A stretch of 64,000 nucleotides of DNA, taken from contig CM046341.1 of the NCBI GenBank assembly GCA_025403435.1, positions 5,155,462-5,219,461 of the forward strand. Direction: 5' to 3'. The notes under the pieces were generated by a model, which had not been told where the DNA came from, did no database searches, and worked only from the letters and a program-made list of their open reading frames with translations. Positions 22,396 to 35,410 of the stretch are shown here, piece after piece (positions within the stretch are counted from its first letter, which is position 1; every line of letters starts with the position of its first letter). Source of the stretch: Artocarpus heterophyllus (Eukaryota; Streptophyta; Magnoliopsida; Rosales; Moraceae). A program made the position numbers and the translations under genes.

Positions 22396-25300
22396 AAAAA
22401 ACTCTAAGGAGTGTCTATTCTCTATGATTGACGCCTTTGTTTTTTTCCTTGTGTATAATATGGTATCAAAAACGTTTTAGCTCAAATGAGCAATAGCTTT
22501 GGGTCACCACTCCTCGATGATTCTCGTCCCTTCCATGCACCATGCACCCTCGACGATTCTCGTCTGAATCCTCGATAATTCTTGTCCCTTCCTTTCAGCA
22601 CTACGCCCTTGATGATTTTATTACTTGCACTCATGTGTAAATTCTATACACATAAAAACATGAGTCTTATATATAAATTTTCAATTTAAGCAACAATATT
22701 AAAAGTGGGTATTGTTGCAACTATCCATTTTTAGTTGATCCTTGTGAGCTCTAAAATATGAGATCCACGTAATCTATGCAAGTCTCGTGTTTCTATATGT
22801 GAAGAATTTGCATAAAGCTCATACTAACAGTAAATTATGTGACATTAATATCTCATTTTTGAACAAAGTGTTCATCAATAACATTTATTAATCTGATCTA
22901 AGCCAGCTATTTTCCTCCTTTCAAAATAAAGTTGGCCACAATACATATACCTAAAATTTGACTGGTTATGTTTTTCTACATGTTGTGTGTAGGGCTGGTT
23001 CTATAAAGCCTTGACTTTGACATTGTGTAATTGTAAAGTCATGTGGCCACTTGAGGGTAGCTCAAGCGGTTGGATGTGTGTGAACAAGGTACAAATATCG
23101 ATAGAAATTTATTTAAAAAAACTGTAAAGTCATTTGATTGTTAGATATGTTGAAGTTCAAATAAATCAATATTAACTCTACAAGCTCAAAAATTAAAAAA
23201 TAAAAAACAAAGAATGAAGCTTATTCGGACGATGAAATTCTAGGCATAACTTCTTGCCATGGTTATAGTAATATGGTTCTATATTTGCCATGGCTATAGT
23301 TAAAAAAAAAAAAAAAAAGCATAGACAAAAGGAGAATTTGAGAAAAGAAAATGGTATTTTCTTACAAAGTCTACAACAATCTATAAAGGCCATTATTCAA
23401 GAAAATGTAATAAACAATTTAGATCTTCGGCACTCTGGATTTCCATTCTTTTAGCAATCAAGGAAGACACTCGTAGTGGCAGGAGTTATAATATGCAAGC
23501 AAATAGCTTATTTTTCTTTCTTTAAAAGTTTAGCTTATATATTCTTACATGGAGTCGCCACTAAAATAGTTTACCTATAATAGAGTACTACTAGATATCT
23601 TGACTTGAGTTAAATTTAAATACATATTTTATAAGAGTGAAATAGAAAATAGATCCTATTTGTGGCCCTACAATTTATCGCACATTCCAACTCGACCTAT
23701 TAGAAATGTGTCACCAGTTAAAATCAACACAGCATATAGGCATTATGTGAGTAATAAATCTAATGCAAGTTATGCTTAAAATCATTGCACCAAGATTTAA
23801 TATATTGCTTGTTTTTTACACCAAGAGAACCAAGCTACTAGAATGCTTTTACTAGAGAATTTCTTACCAGTAAGTATGCAACACATAACAGTCTTAGCTT
23901 CAAGCTAACTAATGGCCCTGATTTGATTCCTAGCTGTTAAATGCACTCCTATAGAACACAAATAGTAGAGCAATTACCAGTTAAAACCCGAGACCGCATA
24001 AAAGATATCACATAAAATTTTCATGCTACCAACTTTAATGATCATCGTTATCTCAATAATTTAAGTATTTTGCCCAATAACAATGAAGCACTACTAGTAC
24101 CCTGGAACCAATTTAAAACATAATAATTGTCCATCACAGACCACCAACTTGTTACACCAAAACCGCAAATTGCATAAAGGAATACTAGATCAAAAACCCA
24201 ATTCTATTTTAGCCTTCTCAAAAACCTCATACATTAGAAAATTAGATCTTGCCCGCAGCATCTTTAGAGGGTTCATGAATAAAATGTAATATATATACAT
24301 ACACATTCATATTTGTCAGCTGCATTTTTTACAGTTTAAGTGAATTGCAAACCTTTTTTTAGAATATGTATCCTTAATCATGTGTGAACTTCATCTACCA
24401 GCTTTCCCACAGCATCACTCAACATTTTTTCTACTCCCCTATAAGCAAATAGAAATCAATGAGATAGTAAGAAGTAAATCTAAGATAAAACGGTTAACTG
24501 CAAACCCTTTGCAAGACATGGAAAAAATGACCAAGACTCAAACTTTGCAAGACATTAAATCAGATAGTATTATTTGAAATATAACCTTCAAATCCAATTT
24601 TTAACCAAAATTTTAAAGATACTAAAAAATTAACAAATCTCAAGAGTGTTTTCCACAACTCTAAACCCTTTCAATAACCACAAGATTTAAAGAGTTTCTT
24701 TAAATAGGATAAAAATTTAGCAACCAGTAAAATTGAATAACTCTACATATTCAAATAGCAAAAGGAGAATTATAGTAACATTTAAATTTTTGAAACACCA
24801 AAAAATCAGGTATTCTAATTAGACGTACCATCGCTACCTTTGTTTTCTCTTTTAATTGCTCCAACTCTAAAAGTAGCCTTTCATAAGCTTCAATAATCAA
24901 TCCTAGTGCAGACATCGGGTCCTCATGGGTACAAGGAAATGAGACAGCCTCACCTTTGAATGCATCGATTTTTGGAGAGCTTGGCCAAGTTGTCCTTTGG
25001 AGGGCATAGGTGCTTCTTCATTAATCTCGGCAAATATGTCATCAACAATAACAGGAGCAACATACCCTTTTCCTCTTGGATTGCTTCACCACCTTGGTAG
25101 AATTGCGTTTCACCATCATCATCGATGTCAATCATAATAACGTATTAGGTCACTGAAGATTTATCACAATTTTACAAAATTATACGAATTTTAGTTTATC
25201 ACCAATCATATTTATTGTTTATTAACTATAAAGTATAACTTTTGCTGCACTTATCACATATTTCTATAAATTGCTATAAATTTATCGTAGTTTTAGTGAC

Positions 25301-25870
25301 GATCACCTAAAAAATTATAAGATTTTATGAAAAATTGTTTACAGAATAAATAAATTAAAAACTCTAATTAAATGATTTTGTATTCAAGATTTCTATCAAA
25401 CGATCACATTGTATAGAAATTTTTTTTTTCTTGTAGAAAAGATATCATGTTTGACTTTACACTAGAATCTCTACTTCCTCTTGTCAAAACCTCTAATCTC
25501 TTGGAAACTTAATTCAAATCTTAACACTATTATAAAATTTACTATCAAAATTTTCTCTAATTGCTTTATCATAACATAATAAACTAACATGGAAACATCG
25601 AAAAGAAAAATTAACCAAAATCTCCAAAAACAACCAAAAAATAAAGCAAATTAAGAGGCAAAAAATGTTCCAATACTTTTGCCTCTTTTTTACCTCCTTC
25701 GTTAACTACTTTAAATTTACCAACAACCTCTGGCACGCATGCATGATCGAACCAAAAGTAGAAACTTGATTGTCACTGGTATAGGGAAATGAGCAAGCCT
25801 CTTAATCTTTTGAAAAACTTTTTCAATTTTTTGTACTTTAAAGGGCACAATCATTTCTTGATTAATGTGA
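21930..25870. mobile_element. Copy B of the duplicated segment with copia-like remnants
   Basis: Collinear with copy A (15600-19030). TGGTATCAAAAACG at 22461 is a degraded primer-binding-site-like word, preceded by a poly-A tract at about 22366-22400. Pieces equivalent to copy A include 22480-22610, 22640-22720, 22920-23020 and 24830-25130. No intact retroelement frames remain. Confidence 0.6.
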
Positions 25871-26430
25871 CCAAAGAAGTCAAATAGGAGCAAAGATGTC
25901 TACAGAGACAGGAGCAAGAAGCACATGTTCTTCCTCTTCGATTGGTACTCCATCATGGAAGAACTGCATTCAATCATCATCACCAATGTCAACCATAAAG
26001 TTATCCATGTCTCTAGCGTCGAGATTGTCGATGACATTTTTGGCGGCATCATCCCGTCTTGGTTCTGAATGTTTCCGCCAGCGGCTTGCACAAGTGGGAG
26101 GAAGTTCTCACCACCAATAGCGATTACCGGCTTCTATAGCCAACCACAATACAACCAATCATACTTTGATTATAGGCTTGCCCCTGGCATCGAAACGACC
26201 AAGCCGTCAAATTTTAGGCAGGCGACAATACACCCCCTCCGATCAATGTGCTCATCCGTACAAACGTAGAGCATGTAACCTGCATGCACTTTTGTGTGGT
26301 TCACATAGTTCATCCAATACTGAAAAGACTGTCTTGCATTGTTATAGCCTGCCAATAGAATGCAGAAATTTTCCTCTGTCATGAAGTCGCGGAGAAAGAT
26401 TTCAAGAGAGGCTACAAAAAGTTTCAATAT
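24840..26430 (-). pseudogene. Decayed coding sequence, family not recognised
   Basis: On the minus strand several short frames look protein-like but are broken by stops and frameshifts. They include an acidic stretch near 25900-26040 (reading MDNFMVDIGDDD), a segment near 24950-25130 (MIDIDDDGETQFYQGGEAI), one near 24890-24960 containing SFPCTHEDP, and a helical piece near 24840-24900 containing IIEAYERLLLELEQL. The frame at 26170-26427 includes FCILLAGYNNARQSFQYWM. Parts recur in copy A at 18420-18720 and 18890-19000. I could not assign a function. Confidence 0.4.
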
Positions 26431-28799
26431 TCAGCATTACAGTAAGCTAAATTTGTATGAATGACCATTTTCAAAGCACTTTCTTTTTCCGACGGATCAT
26501 TTACAACTCCCTTATATACCTAAATAGTATCAAAAAAATTAAAGGAAAAAAAATAGGAAGATAGATTACCCATTTGTATATCCATAAAGCAAGAATCAAA
26601 GGTTTCTTTTTTTGGTTAATTCAATTTATTGGGCATTGTCTCTACATCTTGCTGAAAAAGTAAAGAGATATAAAGACGAATTAATTAGTATAATAAGTAT
26701 CGTTCTTTATGAATCATAAAATATATCATAATTTTTCAAAATTATACGAAATTTAGTTTATCAGCAAACATATTTATTGCTTATTAATTACAAAATTATA
26801 AACTGCCACAATAGTGATGATCGCTAAAAGTTATAAGACTTTATAAAAATTGCTCACAAATCATTATCAGATTAATTGATATATTTTCTTTTTAATGAAA
26901 TTACTTGTTCAACTTTCTATATTCCGTAATTAATGGTTTATTTTATTTGCATCATTCCAGAGCCAACTTTTTGCATTTTATAAAAAATCCATTAAAAAAA
27001 TATGCAAATTCATTGATATCTTTTTACGTAATCCTCTACGTAGCATAATAATTCGTTAAGCTCGAAAACTTAATACATTACAAATAACTACACATCATAT
27101 TTATAAACAGTTCCATGTAGAAGTTTCCTAAATATTTAATAGAATTAGTATGAGGTAGGACAAAACAATATGCTTGTAAAAATATAGACCTCTATCTACC
27201 TTTTACGATATTCAACTCTTTCGTTAGTATTTTTTTTCTTGCAGATAGCACCGATAGAGTGTGTTTATGATATAATATTTAGAGTCTTTATGTAATATTT
27301 TTTTTTCCTGCTTCATGAGCTTATGACCATATGACCACCCCTATTGTTGTTGTTTTTCTTTTATTATTATTTTTTACACTACTTTTAATGTAGTATTTAT
27401 GAATCACAAATATTTTTCTTATTCTTTTTCTGTATTGTTTCTTTATTTTACAAGCTTTTAATATAAGTTTAATTGTTTTTTCTATTTTAATAAGTTTAAT
27501 TGTTTTAAAATAAGTTTAATCAATGTTAAATAAGTTTAATACTTTCCTAATGCTTCATTTTCCTTAAAAGTTAGTGATAGTCCCTCAAAAAGTTAGTGAT
27601 AGTGAATTTTGAAAGATATATTACAAATATTATCAAGAAGATAAACCGACTTAAAATTAAAATAAAACAATTTTAAACATGAAAAGAACAATTATTTTCT
27701 AATAAAGTTAATATAGAAAATTCTTTCGTAGTTGATGGATGTACTAAAAAATAATTTATTGGTATAACTATAATGCAACTATGAATATGTGATCAAGACA
27801 GAATTCTTGCAAAATAGTAATTTTACCAAGTTCTTGTTTTTTCTCCTATAAATCATATTATTTAAATAATTCTAACTGACCTTAATCATTTCGAGTTACC
27901 CAAAAAGAATTATGATGACATGCTGGTCATTATGTTGTTTTATTTTCTCTGAAAAAAAAAAAAGATATAAAATTTTCTCTCAAAAATAAATCATATTTTA
28001 CCTTTGGAAAATTTTGAATTTAAATCAAGTAAAAAAGAAAATGTTCAAGAAAACGATATCCCTATAAAGAATAAAAGAATTTGCACAAAGCATCATAGAT
28101 GAGTAGTACATGCCTTTCATCAAACTAGTCATCTAAAATATATAGTGCCTATCAATGGGCAATATGCCAATTATTTTAGAAGGCTCGAAAGAAAAAATTG
28201 TTCTGAATTAACAACTTATGTTTTATCAAACAAAAGCAGAACACCCCCTTCAAAAAATATCCAAAAAAAAATAAAAATAAAAACAAAAAAAAAAGCAGAA
28301 CATCCGCTATATTTTTATACCTTTCGTTCCTCAAGTTGCAAACGAAATTCATACAAAATTCATAATTACACCTTTTTTTTTTTTTTTTGGCTTTCGTTAT
28401 CTCTCGACGATTTTCCAAGTTCTTTAGACGAGTTTAAAAAAATAATAATAATAATAACTTACGTTTTATAACAACAAAAGCAGAACATCCCCTTCAAAAA
28501 ATTAGAAAATAAAAATAAAAACAAAAGCAGAACATCCACCATATATATTACATTAGAATGTTAAATGTGCAAACAATGGAGTCGAACGGGTTCCAAAACT
28601 AATATTGCTCAATCCACTCATAAATCATTCATCATTCATACATTAGCTAGTCAAATGCATGTACAGGCGTATGCAATGCAGGACGCAAAACCAACCAGGG
28701 GATTGGCCTCTTCACGTTACATCACTTGCATCGTACTTGCCTTCTGCTGAGACCTTTATTTGACTGGCCAATTCCAAACTTGACAGCATAATTAATTCC
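26431..28799. other. Very AT-rich intergenic DNA
   Basis: No coding signal on either strand. Long A and T tracts dominate. Near 28205-28550 the phrase AAAAGCAGAACA followed by CCCCTTCAAAAAA recurs with A-rich spacers, a short imperfect direct repeat. Confidence 0.6.
28205..28550. repeat. Imperfect direct repeat around AGCAGAACATCC
   Basis: AAAAGCAGAACA followed by CC-rich and A-rich stretches occurs at about 28230, 28292, 28478 and 28525. The two halves (28205-28320 and 28455-28550) are diverged copies separated by a T-rich tract. Confidence 0.6.
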
Positions 28800-31279
28800 T
28801 CACTCTGAGAAAAAGTAAAATAAAATTAAAGGTTAGCAGTGTTCAATGGCTTCTGGGTTTATTTGCTTTCAATTTAAGATGATGATAAATGATGTTATTT
28901 ATAGGATTTGAATAATACATGATGTTGTTTATATGGTTTTCAATTTTATTTACTAACAAAAATGAATGGACAAAAGAATGTAGAACCTTTTGATCGAGAA
29001 ACTTCCACTCTGCCTGGTATAACAATAGCGGGGTGGGAGGCTGCATCAGAATCTACATCATCTGCAACCTTTCCACTATTTTTGCTGAGAGATTGAACAA
29101 TAATATTCTCCAGCACGCCTTTTCCCCTTGTAGAGACGTTTGAAATTGAAGCTACCCCATCACGACTAGAATCAGAAGGAGGGACCCCAGCTCTTTTCGA
29201 GCTAAGATCAAAGCGCTCAATCATTCGTGTGACACTGGCAATTCCTGCATTCATCTCACGCTGAACTCCTTTGCTTAGCTCTTTGACGGAGTTATTGCGA
29301 GCAAGTAGCTTCTCCTTCAACCCTCTGGTGCCTTTTGAAATTGATTCCTTATATCTATCAAACACACAACAATGTGCAAGTAAATAAGGGAGCAAAGGAC
29401 TAGATAAAAGAGTACATAAGTTTGCAAAAAAAATTTCTACCTGGCTGAAGCAGCAGACCACCTAGATTTGATTGAATCAGAAAAAGTGGATGCCTCGGAT
29501 GGGCTTGGTCTCTGTGGACGAACAGAAGGTGGCTGACTGTACAGAACTCTGGAAAAGTATCCCAAAAATAACAAATAAGATAAAAAGATGAAGCTATTAA
29601 TATGGGGCAACGTAATTAGGCTTGTAGAAAAAAGAAAATATAAAAGATTTTTGCCGATTTCTCTAATCTATGCCAATAATAACTAATAAAGTGGGCATAA
29701 AGAAAGCATTAACAAATTACATAAGACAAAAGAGCATGATGAGTACATAGTGTACCACACTAAACAATATATCGTACGACTGAAAACTAAAAGTTGAAGT
29801 CATTTTTACGTACCTGGGTTTGAAAACAACAGCACCATTGTTGACAAAGCTAGGGACCATGGCTGGTGATACTTGAGCATTAACAACAGGAGGCATGCTA
29901 GAGGTGGGTGAATTACCCACAGATAATTGACGTTCGTCCGAAGATGTTTCATGTGCTTGCTCCTCGTTGTTTGCAGGGGAAGCATAAATAACGACTTGTG
30001 AAGGGTCTAGTTCGGAAGATCTATGCCTCTCCCTTCCGTTAAAGCGAGCTCTGCTCGTTGCTACAGCTAGATTCCGCATAATACGCTCGTCAAAAACAAA
30101 TTCGTCCGAGAAGGAGTCCTGGAAAAGTTCAATTACACCTTCAATCATTACGTATCCATCTCAACAAGCAGCATACAAAGCACAAGGAATATGAAACATG
30201 TATTCTCAAGCTAAAATCCTTACATGGTCAGAGTCCTCATCCTCTTGGAAATAATAGATAGTTGGGGATGCCATGGAAGACGTGGTCCTTGACCTTGGGC
30301 GCCTTTCCTTTTCAACAGCAGCTAGAAGCTCCTGGCTGTACATATTGAAATAAATGAATTTAACCATAAACGAACTAAAACAAAACAAACAAGCATAAAT
30401 GAAAAGAAAATAAGTGTTATACCTAGCAGGATCCTTCAAGGCAAGTAACTGCCAACATATTGGGCACTCTTTGCTTCTTTGCGACCTATTAGGGAAACAC
30501 ATATTCAATAAGAAACAAAAAAAATGCATTAAAGATAAATTTCATAGATGATAAATCAAGCCAGATGTAGTTAATTTGGCCAACCATTCAAGAATACAGT
30601 GAAGATGATACTCATGTTTGCAGCTGGTAATCTGAAACAAAGACAAAGGTACAAAATTTCAGTACTTAGTTTTTGGCTTTTTTTTTCAAATTAAAAAAAA
30701 AAAAAAAACAAAGCTTTTTGCAACATACGAGGGTAATCACACTCTGATGCAACATTAATACGAGAGACCCAAAAAGTACAAACATTAAGAATTTGGACCA
30801 ATGATTGAAAAATTTTCTTGATATCAAGCGCTTTGTAAGAGACGTGATTTCCCAAAACAGAAAAATCTAGCTTCACGATAGTCATATTTTCGATTACTGT
30901 TCAATAGCCATATAAAGCAAAAAAACAGATGAGGACCAAAATCTATAATATCACAAATTTCATTTCACAAAATCAGTCAAAGGGCAGGAATTTCTCTCAC
31001 GAGTGTGTAATTCGACAATGTCAAAAAAAAAAAAAAAACTTGAAACCTAAATTGCAGAGTTATATACAAATCACAAAAGCCAAAAACAAAATCAGGAGAG
31101 AAAGATCATACAGTAGCGGGATCATCGAAGTCGAAGGGCTCCAGACAGATACTGCAAGAGTCTTCTTCGAAGTTGTCATCGGAAGGAGACAGCAATTGCG
31201 ATGAAGACAAAGACGAAGCCATGATCGCCATTGAATTCTCAGAATAACCAGAAGAAGAAGAAGAAGCAAAAGCCGCCAT
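28800..31279 (-). CDS. RHF1A: RING-H2 E3 ubiquitin ligase, RHF1A type
   Basis: An E3 ligase. In Arabidopsis RHF1A and RHF2A promote degradation of the CDK inhibitor ICK4/KRP6 during gamete formation. Minus-strand exons: 31279-31112, 30631-30585, 30485-30423, 30335-30224, 30118-29814, 29548-29441, 29354-28987 and a tiny last piece 28804-28800, giving about 391 residues. The RING-H2 ligands are Cys42, Cys45, Cys60, His62, His65, Cys68, Cys79 and Cys82, complete and well spaced. SQRSKECPICWQL and the later KEKLLARNNSVKELSKGVQR are closer to RHF1A than to RHF2A. The N-terminus is a Ser-rich stretch. The 3' end is the weakest part: if the donor after 28987 is not used, the frame runs to about 28946 and ends FVSK instead. 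Confidence 0.9.
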
Positions 31280-31445
31280 TGCAGAGTGAAAGTGAAGGAG
31301 TGAAATACAATGTGGATGAGAGAGAAGGAGAGAGAAGGAGAGAGAGGAGAGAGAGAGAGTTTATGGAGGAGAAGGAAGGGAGGGGGAGAAGAAAGGCAAG
31401 GAACCCTAGAAAAAGTGGTAGAGAGGGAAAGAGAAAGTAGAGATG
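31280..31445 (-). promoter_or_regulatory. CT-rich leader of RHF1A
   Basis: Read on the minus strand this is a long pyrimidine (CT) tract directly upstream of the ATG, densest at 31317-31360. CT-rich leaders of this kind are common in plant 5' UTRs. The open frames it generates on either strand are low-complexity and not genes. Confidence 0.6.
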
Positions 31446-33582
31446 GTCAAAGAAAACAGACGTATTTTGTGGGGGGAAAGAAAAGAAAATAATAAAAATG
31501 AAAAAAGAAAAGGCCAGAAGAAGGGAAAAGAAAGCGCAGGAAAAATTCATCCGATTCAGACGAATTTGATGGAATCATTCTTTTCGATCTTTCGGTTCGT
31601 TTTTATTGTCTTTTTTTTAATCTTTTTTAATTTTTTTATTAGTTACTCCTCTAATTTTACTGTATTTACATGAATTCGCCACGTATTTTCGCGTCTCTAC
31701 TTTTTCAAAAGGGATTTTTTTATTTTTCAAAAAGAAAAAGGAAAAAACTTTTTTCAAGATAAGATGAAATCACTTTTTTTAAAAGGAAAAAAAGAAAATA
31801 AGTTAAAAGATATTTAAGAAATATAATTAGAATTAATATAGAATTATTTTTGGTTATAATTACACTATAAGAGTTTTTTATTTTTATTAAAGAAAGCTTT
31901 ATACTATTAATTGATTAGAATTAATTGGTTCTAAGTAAAACATCCTAATAATTTAAAACATGTATTCTTTACACCAATTTTTTAATAATATTAATATAAA
32001 AGAATGATTTTTTCTAAAAAAGACATAAAAAAAGTTCTTCTTTTCAAGAAAAATAAAAAATTATTTTAACAGTAGAACTGATTTTGATTATTTTTTTCTA
32101 TGTCCCTGCTGTTTTTTTGTTTTTTCCTGTAGTTACCTATAATCATCTTAGTGCATTGAATAATTTCATTTTATCAAAAGTTACAAAAAAGTCCTTTTAT
32201 TATTCATAAAATAATTGTTGTGTATTACACAAAATATTTTTTTTGCTTTGCAATATTTTTCTTTCTTTTTACTTTAGAAATTGAGTGAGTAATGTGAAGT
32301 AGCAGACGAACCTGGGGTATATAAAAAATTACTAGAAAGAAGAAGAACTTTTTGAGAAAACAAAAATCTCAGAAATCTTTATTAGATTGTCCGTCCCTTC
32401 ACGTACCGCACAAGATCGATCGGATGAAGCTAGATTGAGGACATTTTCTTCTCACCTAATAAGTTAATTAATTTAAAAAAGGAAGTTCTTGGGTTCCTTA
32501 AAAAAAAAAAAAAAAAGAAAAAGAAAGATCATGATACGTGCCGTGCGATCCTGGCCGTCCGTCACGAGAACTGGGACCCTGGACGTTTTTGTTTGTCGGT
32601 TCAATCGTATCCAGATAAACGACAGCCAGTCGGTTTCAAAACAAACAATGTATCATGGCCTGAAATGGACATGTCCTTTGTCTTAAAGACAAACAATATG
32701 TCGTTTTTGCGGGAGGGATTTTGATGAATGGCCTCCGGCCAAAAAATTTTTTGATAAATGGTCTACTTTTTTTTGGCAGTTTTTGACATAAAAAAAAGGT
32801 TTTTTAGACATTAAAACGGTTACAGTTTTTTTTTTCATCATGTTGAGGTTCCTTATTCTACTACAGTCATTTTTCTTATTTTGTTGAAAAAAATTGATAC
32901 AGTTTACCTGCATAGAAAAGCGTGTTTTTTTTATTCCAAAAAAAAGGAGGCTTTTTGTCCAATTCAAAATTTTTTTTTCCCATTCATCAAAATCTTCCTT
33001 TTTTTTTTTTTTGTTTTTGTTTTTGTTTTTTTTGCGGAATATACTATTTACATCCCCTTATGCTCTATTTATGCAAATAAATTGACATCCATTTCCAGAT
33101 TAAAAAGAAAAATTTGAGATGCTTATTGTCGGTTTCTAGACGACGTCTCGTTTCATAAATGAGACTAGTTATGAGTAATAAAAGTACATGTCGTTTCTTT
33201 TTATTTGGAGAACGTCGTTTGCATTAGTTAGTTTTTGAGTAATGCAAATGGTTCTTATTGAAGATTTTTTTTATTTTTTATTTTTGGGCAAAGAAATTAA
33301 TGATTGAATAAATTTTCTCATTTAAAAAAAAATAATAGCGTTTTTTTTTTCTTCATCCAAATACGTACACGTCGGAAAAGGAAGATGTCGTTTTCCGCCT
33401 AAAACTACATATCGTTTTCCGATCATAAGTAATTAAACGACATAACGTTTTTGCTTCTAAACTTTAGCCTGAAGTACAAACGACATCAGTCAAAAAAGGC
33501 ATGTCGTTTATCCGACAACAGTTATCCCCCCTCCCTCTACCGTTTCTGCCTCGTCGAAGAAGAAGGGAGAGAAACAGCGTCA
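31446..33582. other. Divergent intergenic region between RHF1A and RH58
   Basis: The region separates two divergently oriented loci, so it should hold both promoters. It is AT-rich. It contains an inverted-repeat element at about 32708-33000 and a zone from about 32600 to 33520 where TGTCGTTT / AAACGACA words recur on both strands. No gene was found. Confidence 0.55.
32708..33000. mobile_element. MITE-like element with inverted ends
   Basis: GGGATTTTGATGAATGG at about 32714 is mirrored by CCATTCATCAAAATCTTCC at about 32979. The 290-bp interval is AT-rich and non-coding. Ends and length fit a small non-autonomous DNA element. I could not establish a target duplication. Confidence 0.5.
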
Positions 33583-34476
33583 ATGGCGACTCTGTCACCT
33601 CCACCTGCTTACCTTCTCTCTCTGAAACTCCCTCTCTCTCCTCACCATCATCTTCCTCTCCGATTCCCAAAACGGAACGCTAGCCTTCTCTCCTCCATTC
33701 TCCGCTTTCCCGTCGCCACCCGCTCCGTCCCCGACACTCCCCCCTCCTCCGCCGCCTTTTCCGACGAACAGAGCGCGGCCACTCTCCGCCACCTCTGCGA
33801 CGGCCACGTCCCCGAGCACATTTTGCGAAGGCCAAGGCTTTATCAATTTTTCTTTTTGGTTTTCCCTTCAATTGATGATTATCCTTATCGAATCCCTAAC
33901 TTTTTTGCAGAGTCGAAGAAGTCGGGTATATCGTACCAACCGACGTGCAAAGACAAGCTTTGCCGACTCTGTTCTCCGGCCGAGACTGCGTTCTTCACGC
34001 GCAGGTCAAAATATTGAGAAATTTCTGAGCTTTCGAATTGTTGCCATGGAAGATATTTGAGATCATTGTTATCTTCTTTTTTTTTTTTTGAGCTTTAGAC
34101 AGGTTCTGGGAAGACTTTGACGTATCTGTTGTTGATATTTTCCGTTGTGAATGCTCAAAGATCAGCTGTTCAAGCACTCATTGTGGTGCCCACTAGGGAA
34201 CTTGGTATGCAAGTATGAATCCGGTTCTTGAAATTTTGAATTACTTGGAATCTACGTTTAGCTAAAATGTATTGGGGTTTGTGATTTGTACTTTCTTCGT
34301 TCATACTTTGGAAGAAAAAAAAAAACTTTTTTTTAAGGCTTTTGGAAGGAGGAAGAAAAAAAAGTTTGGCATTTTTACCTTCGTATGCCTAAGTCAAAGA
34401 GTTGTTGATGAATTTTTTTATTATTTTGGGTTTTAACAAGGTTACAAAAGTTGCTCGTACTCTTGCTGCAAAGCCA

Positions 34477-34528
34477 ATGGAAAGTGATTTGGCGCAGAAA
34501 TCATGGAAAGTGATTTGGAGCAGAAATC
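34477..34528 (+). repeat. 26-bp tandem duplication in RH58 exon 4
   Basis: Two adjacent 26-bp units beginning ATGGAAAGTGATTTGG differ at one base (GCGCAG versus GAGCAG). Removing one unit restores the length of exon 4 to a multiple of three and the frame up to the later TAG. Confidence 0.95.
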
Positions 34529-35270
34529 TTGTACTGTAATGGCTCTTTTAGATGGTAGAACTTTGAGAAGACACAAGAGTTAGTTAAAGGTACGGAAAAG
34601 GCTATAGCAGAATTTCTGTCATTCGTATTAACAACTACTCTAGGAGGAATGTTTTTATGTGGTGCTAACGTTTTAATAATTATCTTTGTATTACTTACGT
34701 TTATGAACAGCTTATATTTAATGCAAACATATATGATGGTAAAAGATATGAATAATGCATGCTCTATCAAGTACCCCGTTTTTTTGTAATATTTTCTGAT
34801 TCAGATGGCAATATGTTACATGTATCTCAACATTGAGAGGCCAAACCTAAATTTTAGTTGCAACTTAGTTCTAGTGCTTAGTAGTTGGTTCTGGGTGTGA
34901 AATGTGAATGATCATAACTTTCTTTGTATTGCATGTTTCAGGCGGAGCCCCCTACGATTGTGGTGGCAACCATTGGGAGTTTGTGCCGAATGCTGGACAA
35001 GAAAATTCTTACTCTTGAATCAATGCGGGTTTTGGTAATTGATGAGGCAAGTCGAAATTCATAATAGTTATCGATCATGTTGCTGCTATTCTAAAATAGA
35101 GCTATCTAGCATCTAAGATTTGAATGTCAATTGTGATTAGAACAACATTTTTGGATCTGGTCGTATACCTTTTTTGCTGCAATCATCAAATACAAGTTGG
35201 GATTTACATAGTTTCAAGTGGTTTAATGAAAGCCTCATATTGGAATATATGTGTTTCTTATCCTGCAAAG

Positions 35271-35410
35271 CAAAACATTATGAAATGTTTATTAAGTGTG
35301 TTCGACTTGTAGCGTTCATGTTATAAGCTTCTCAACCAAGCAAAACATTATGAAATGTTTATTAAGTGTGTTCAACTCGTAGCGTTCATGTTATAAGCTT
35401 CTCAACCAAA
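35271..35410 (+). repeat. 70-bp tandem duplication in RH58 intron 5
   Basis: Units 35271-35340 and 35341-35410 begin CAAAACATTATGAAATG and end CTTCTCAACCAA. They differ at only three positions, so the duplication is young. Confidence 0.95.

Noticed and set aside
31231..31550. Arg/Glu-rich and Ser/Leu-rich frames upstream of RHF1A
   Set aside because: They come from the CT/GA-rich leader and have low complexity.
33451..34017. Single-exon gene running through RH58 exon 1 and intron 1
   Set aside because: The upstream part is non-homologous leader, and the frame leaves the conserved RH58 reading after residue 83. The intron-1 model restores the conserved order.
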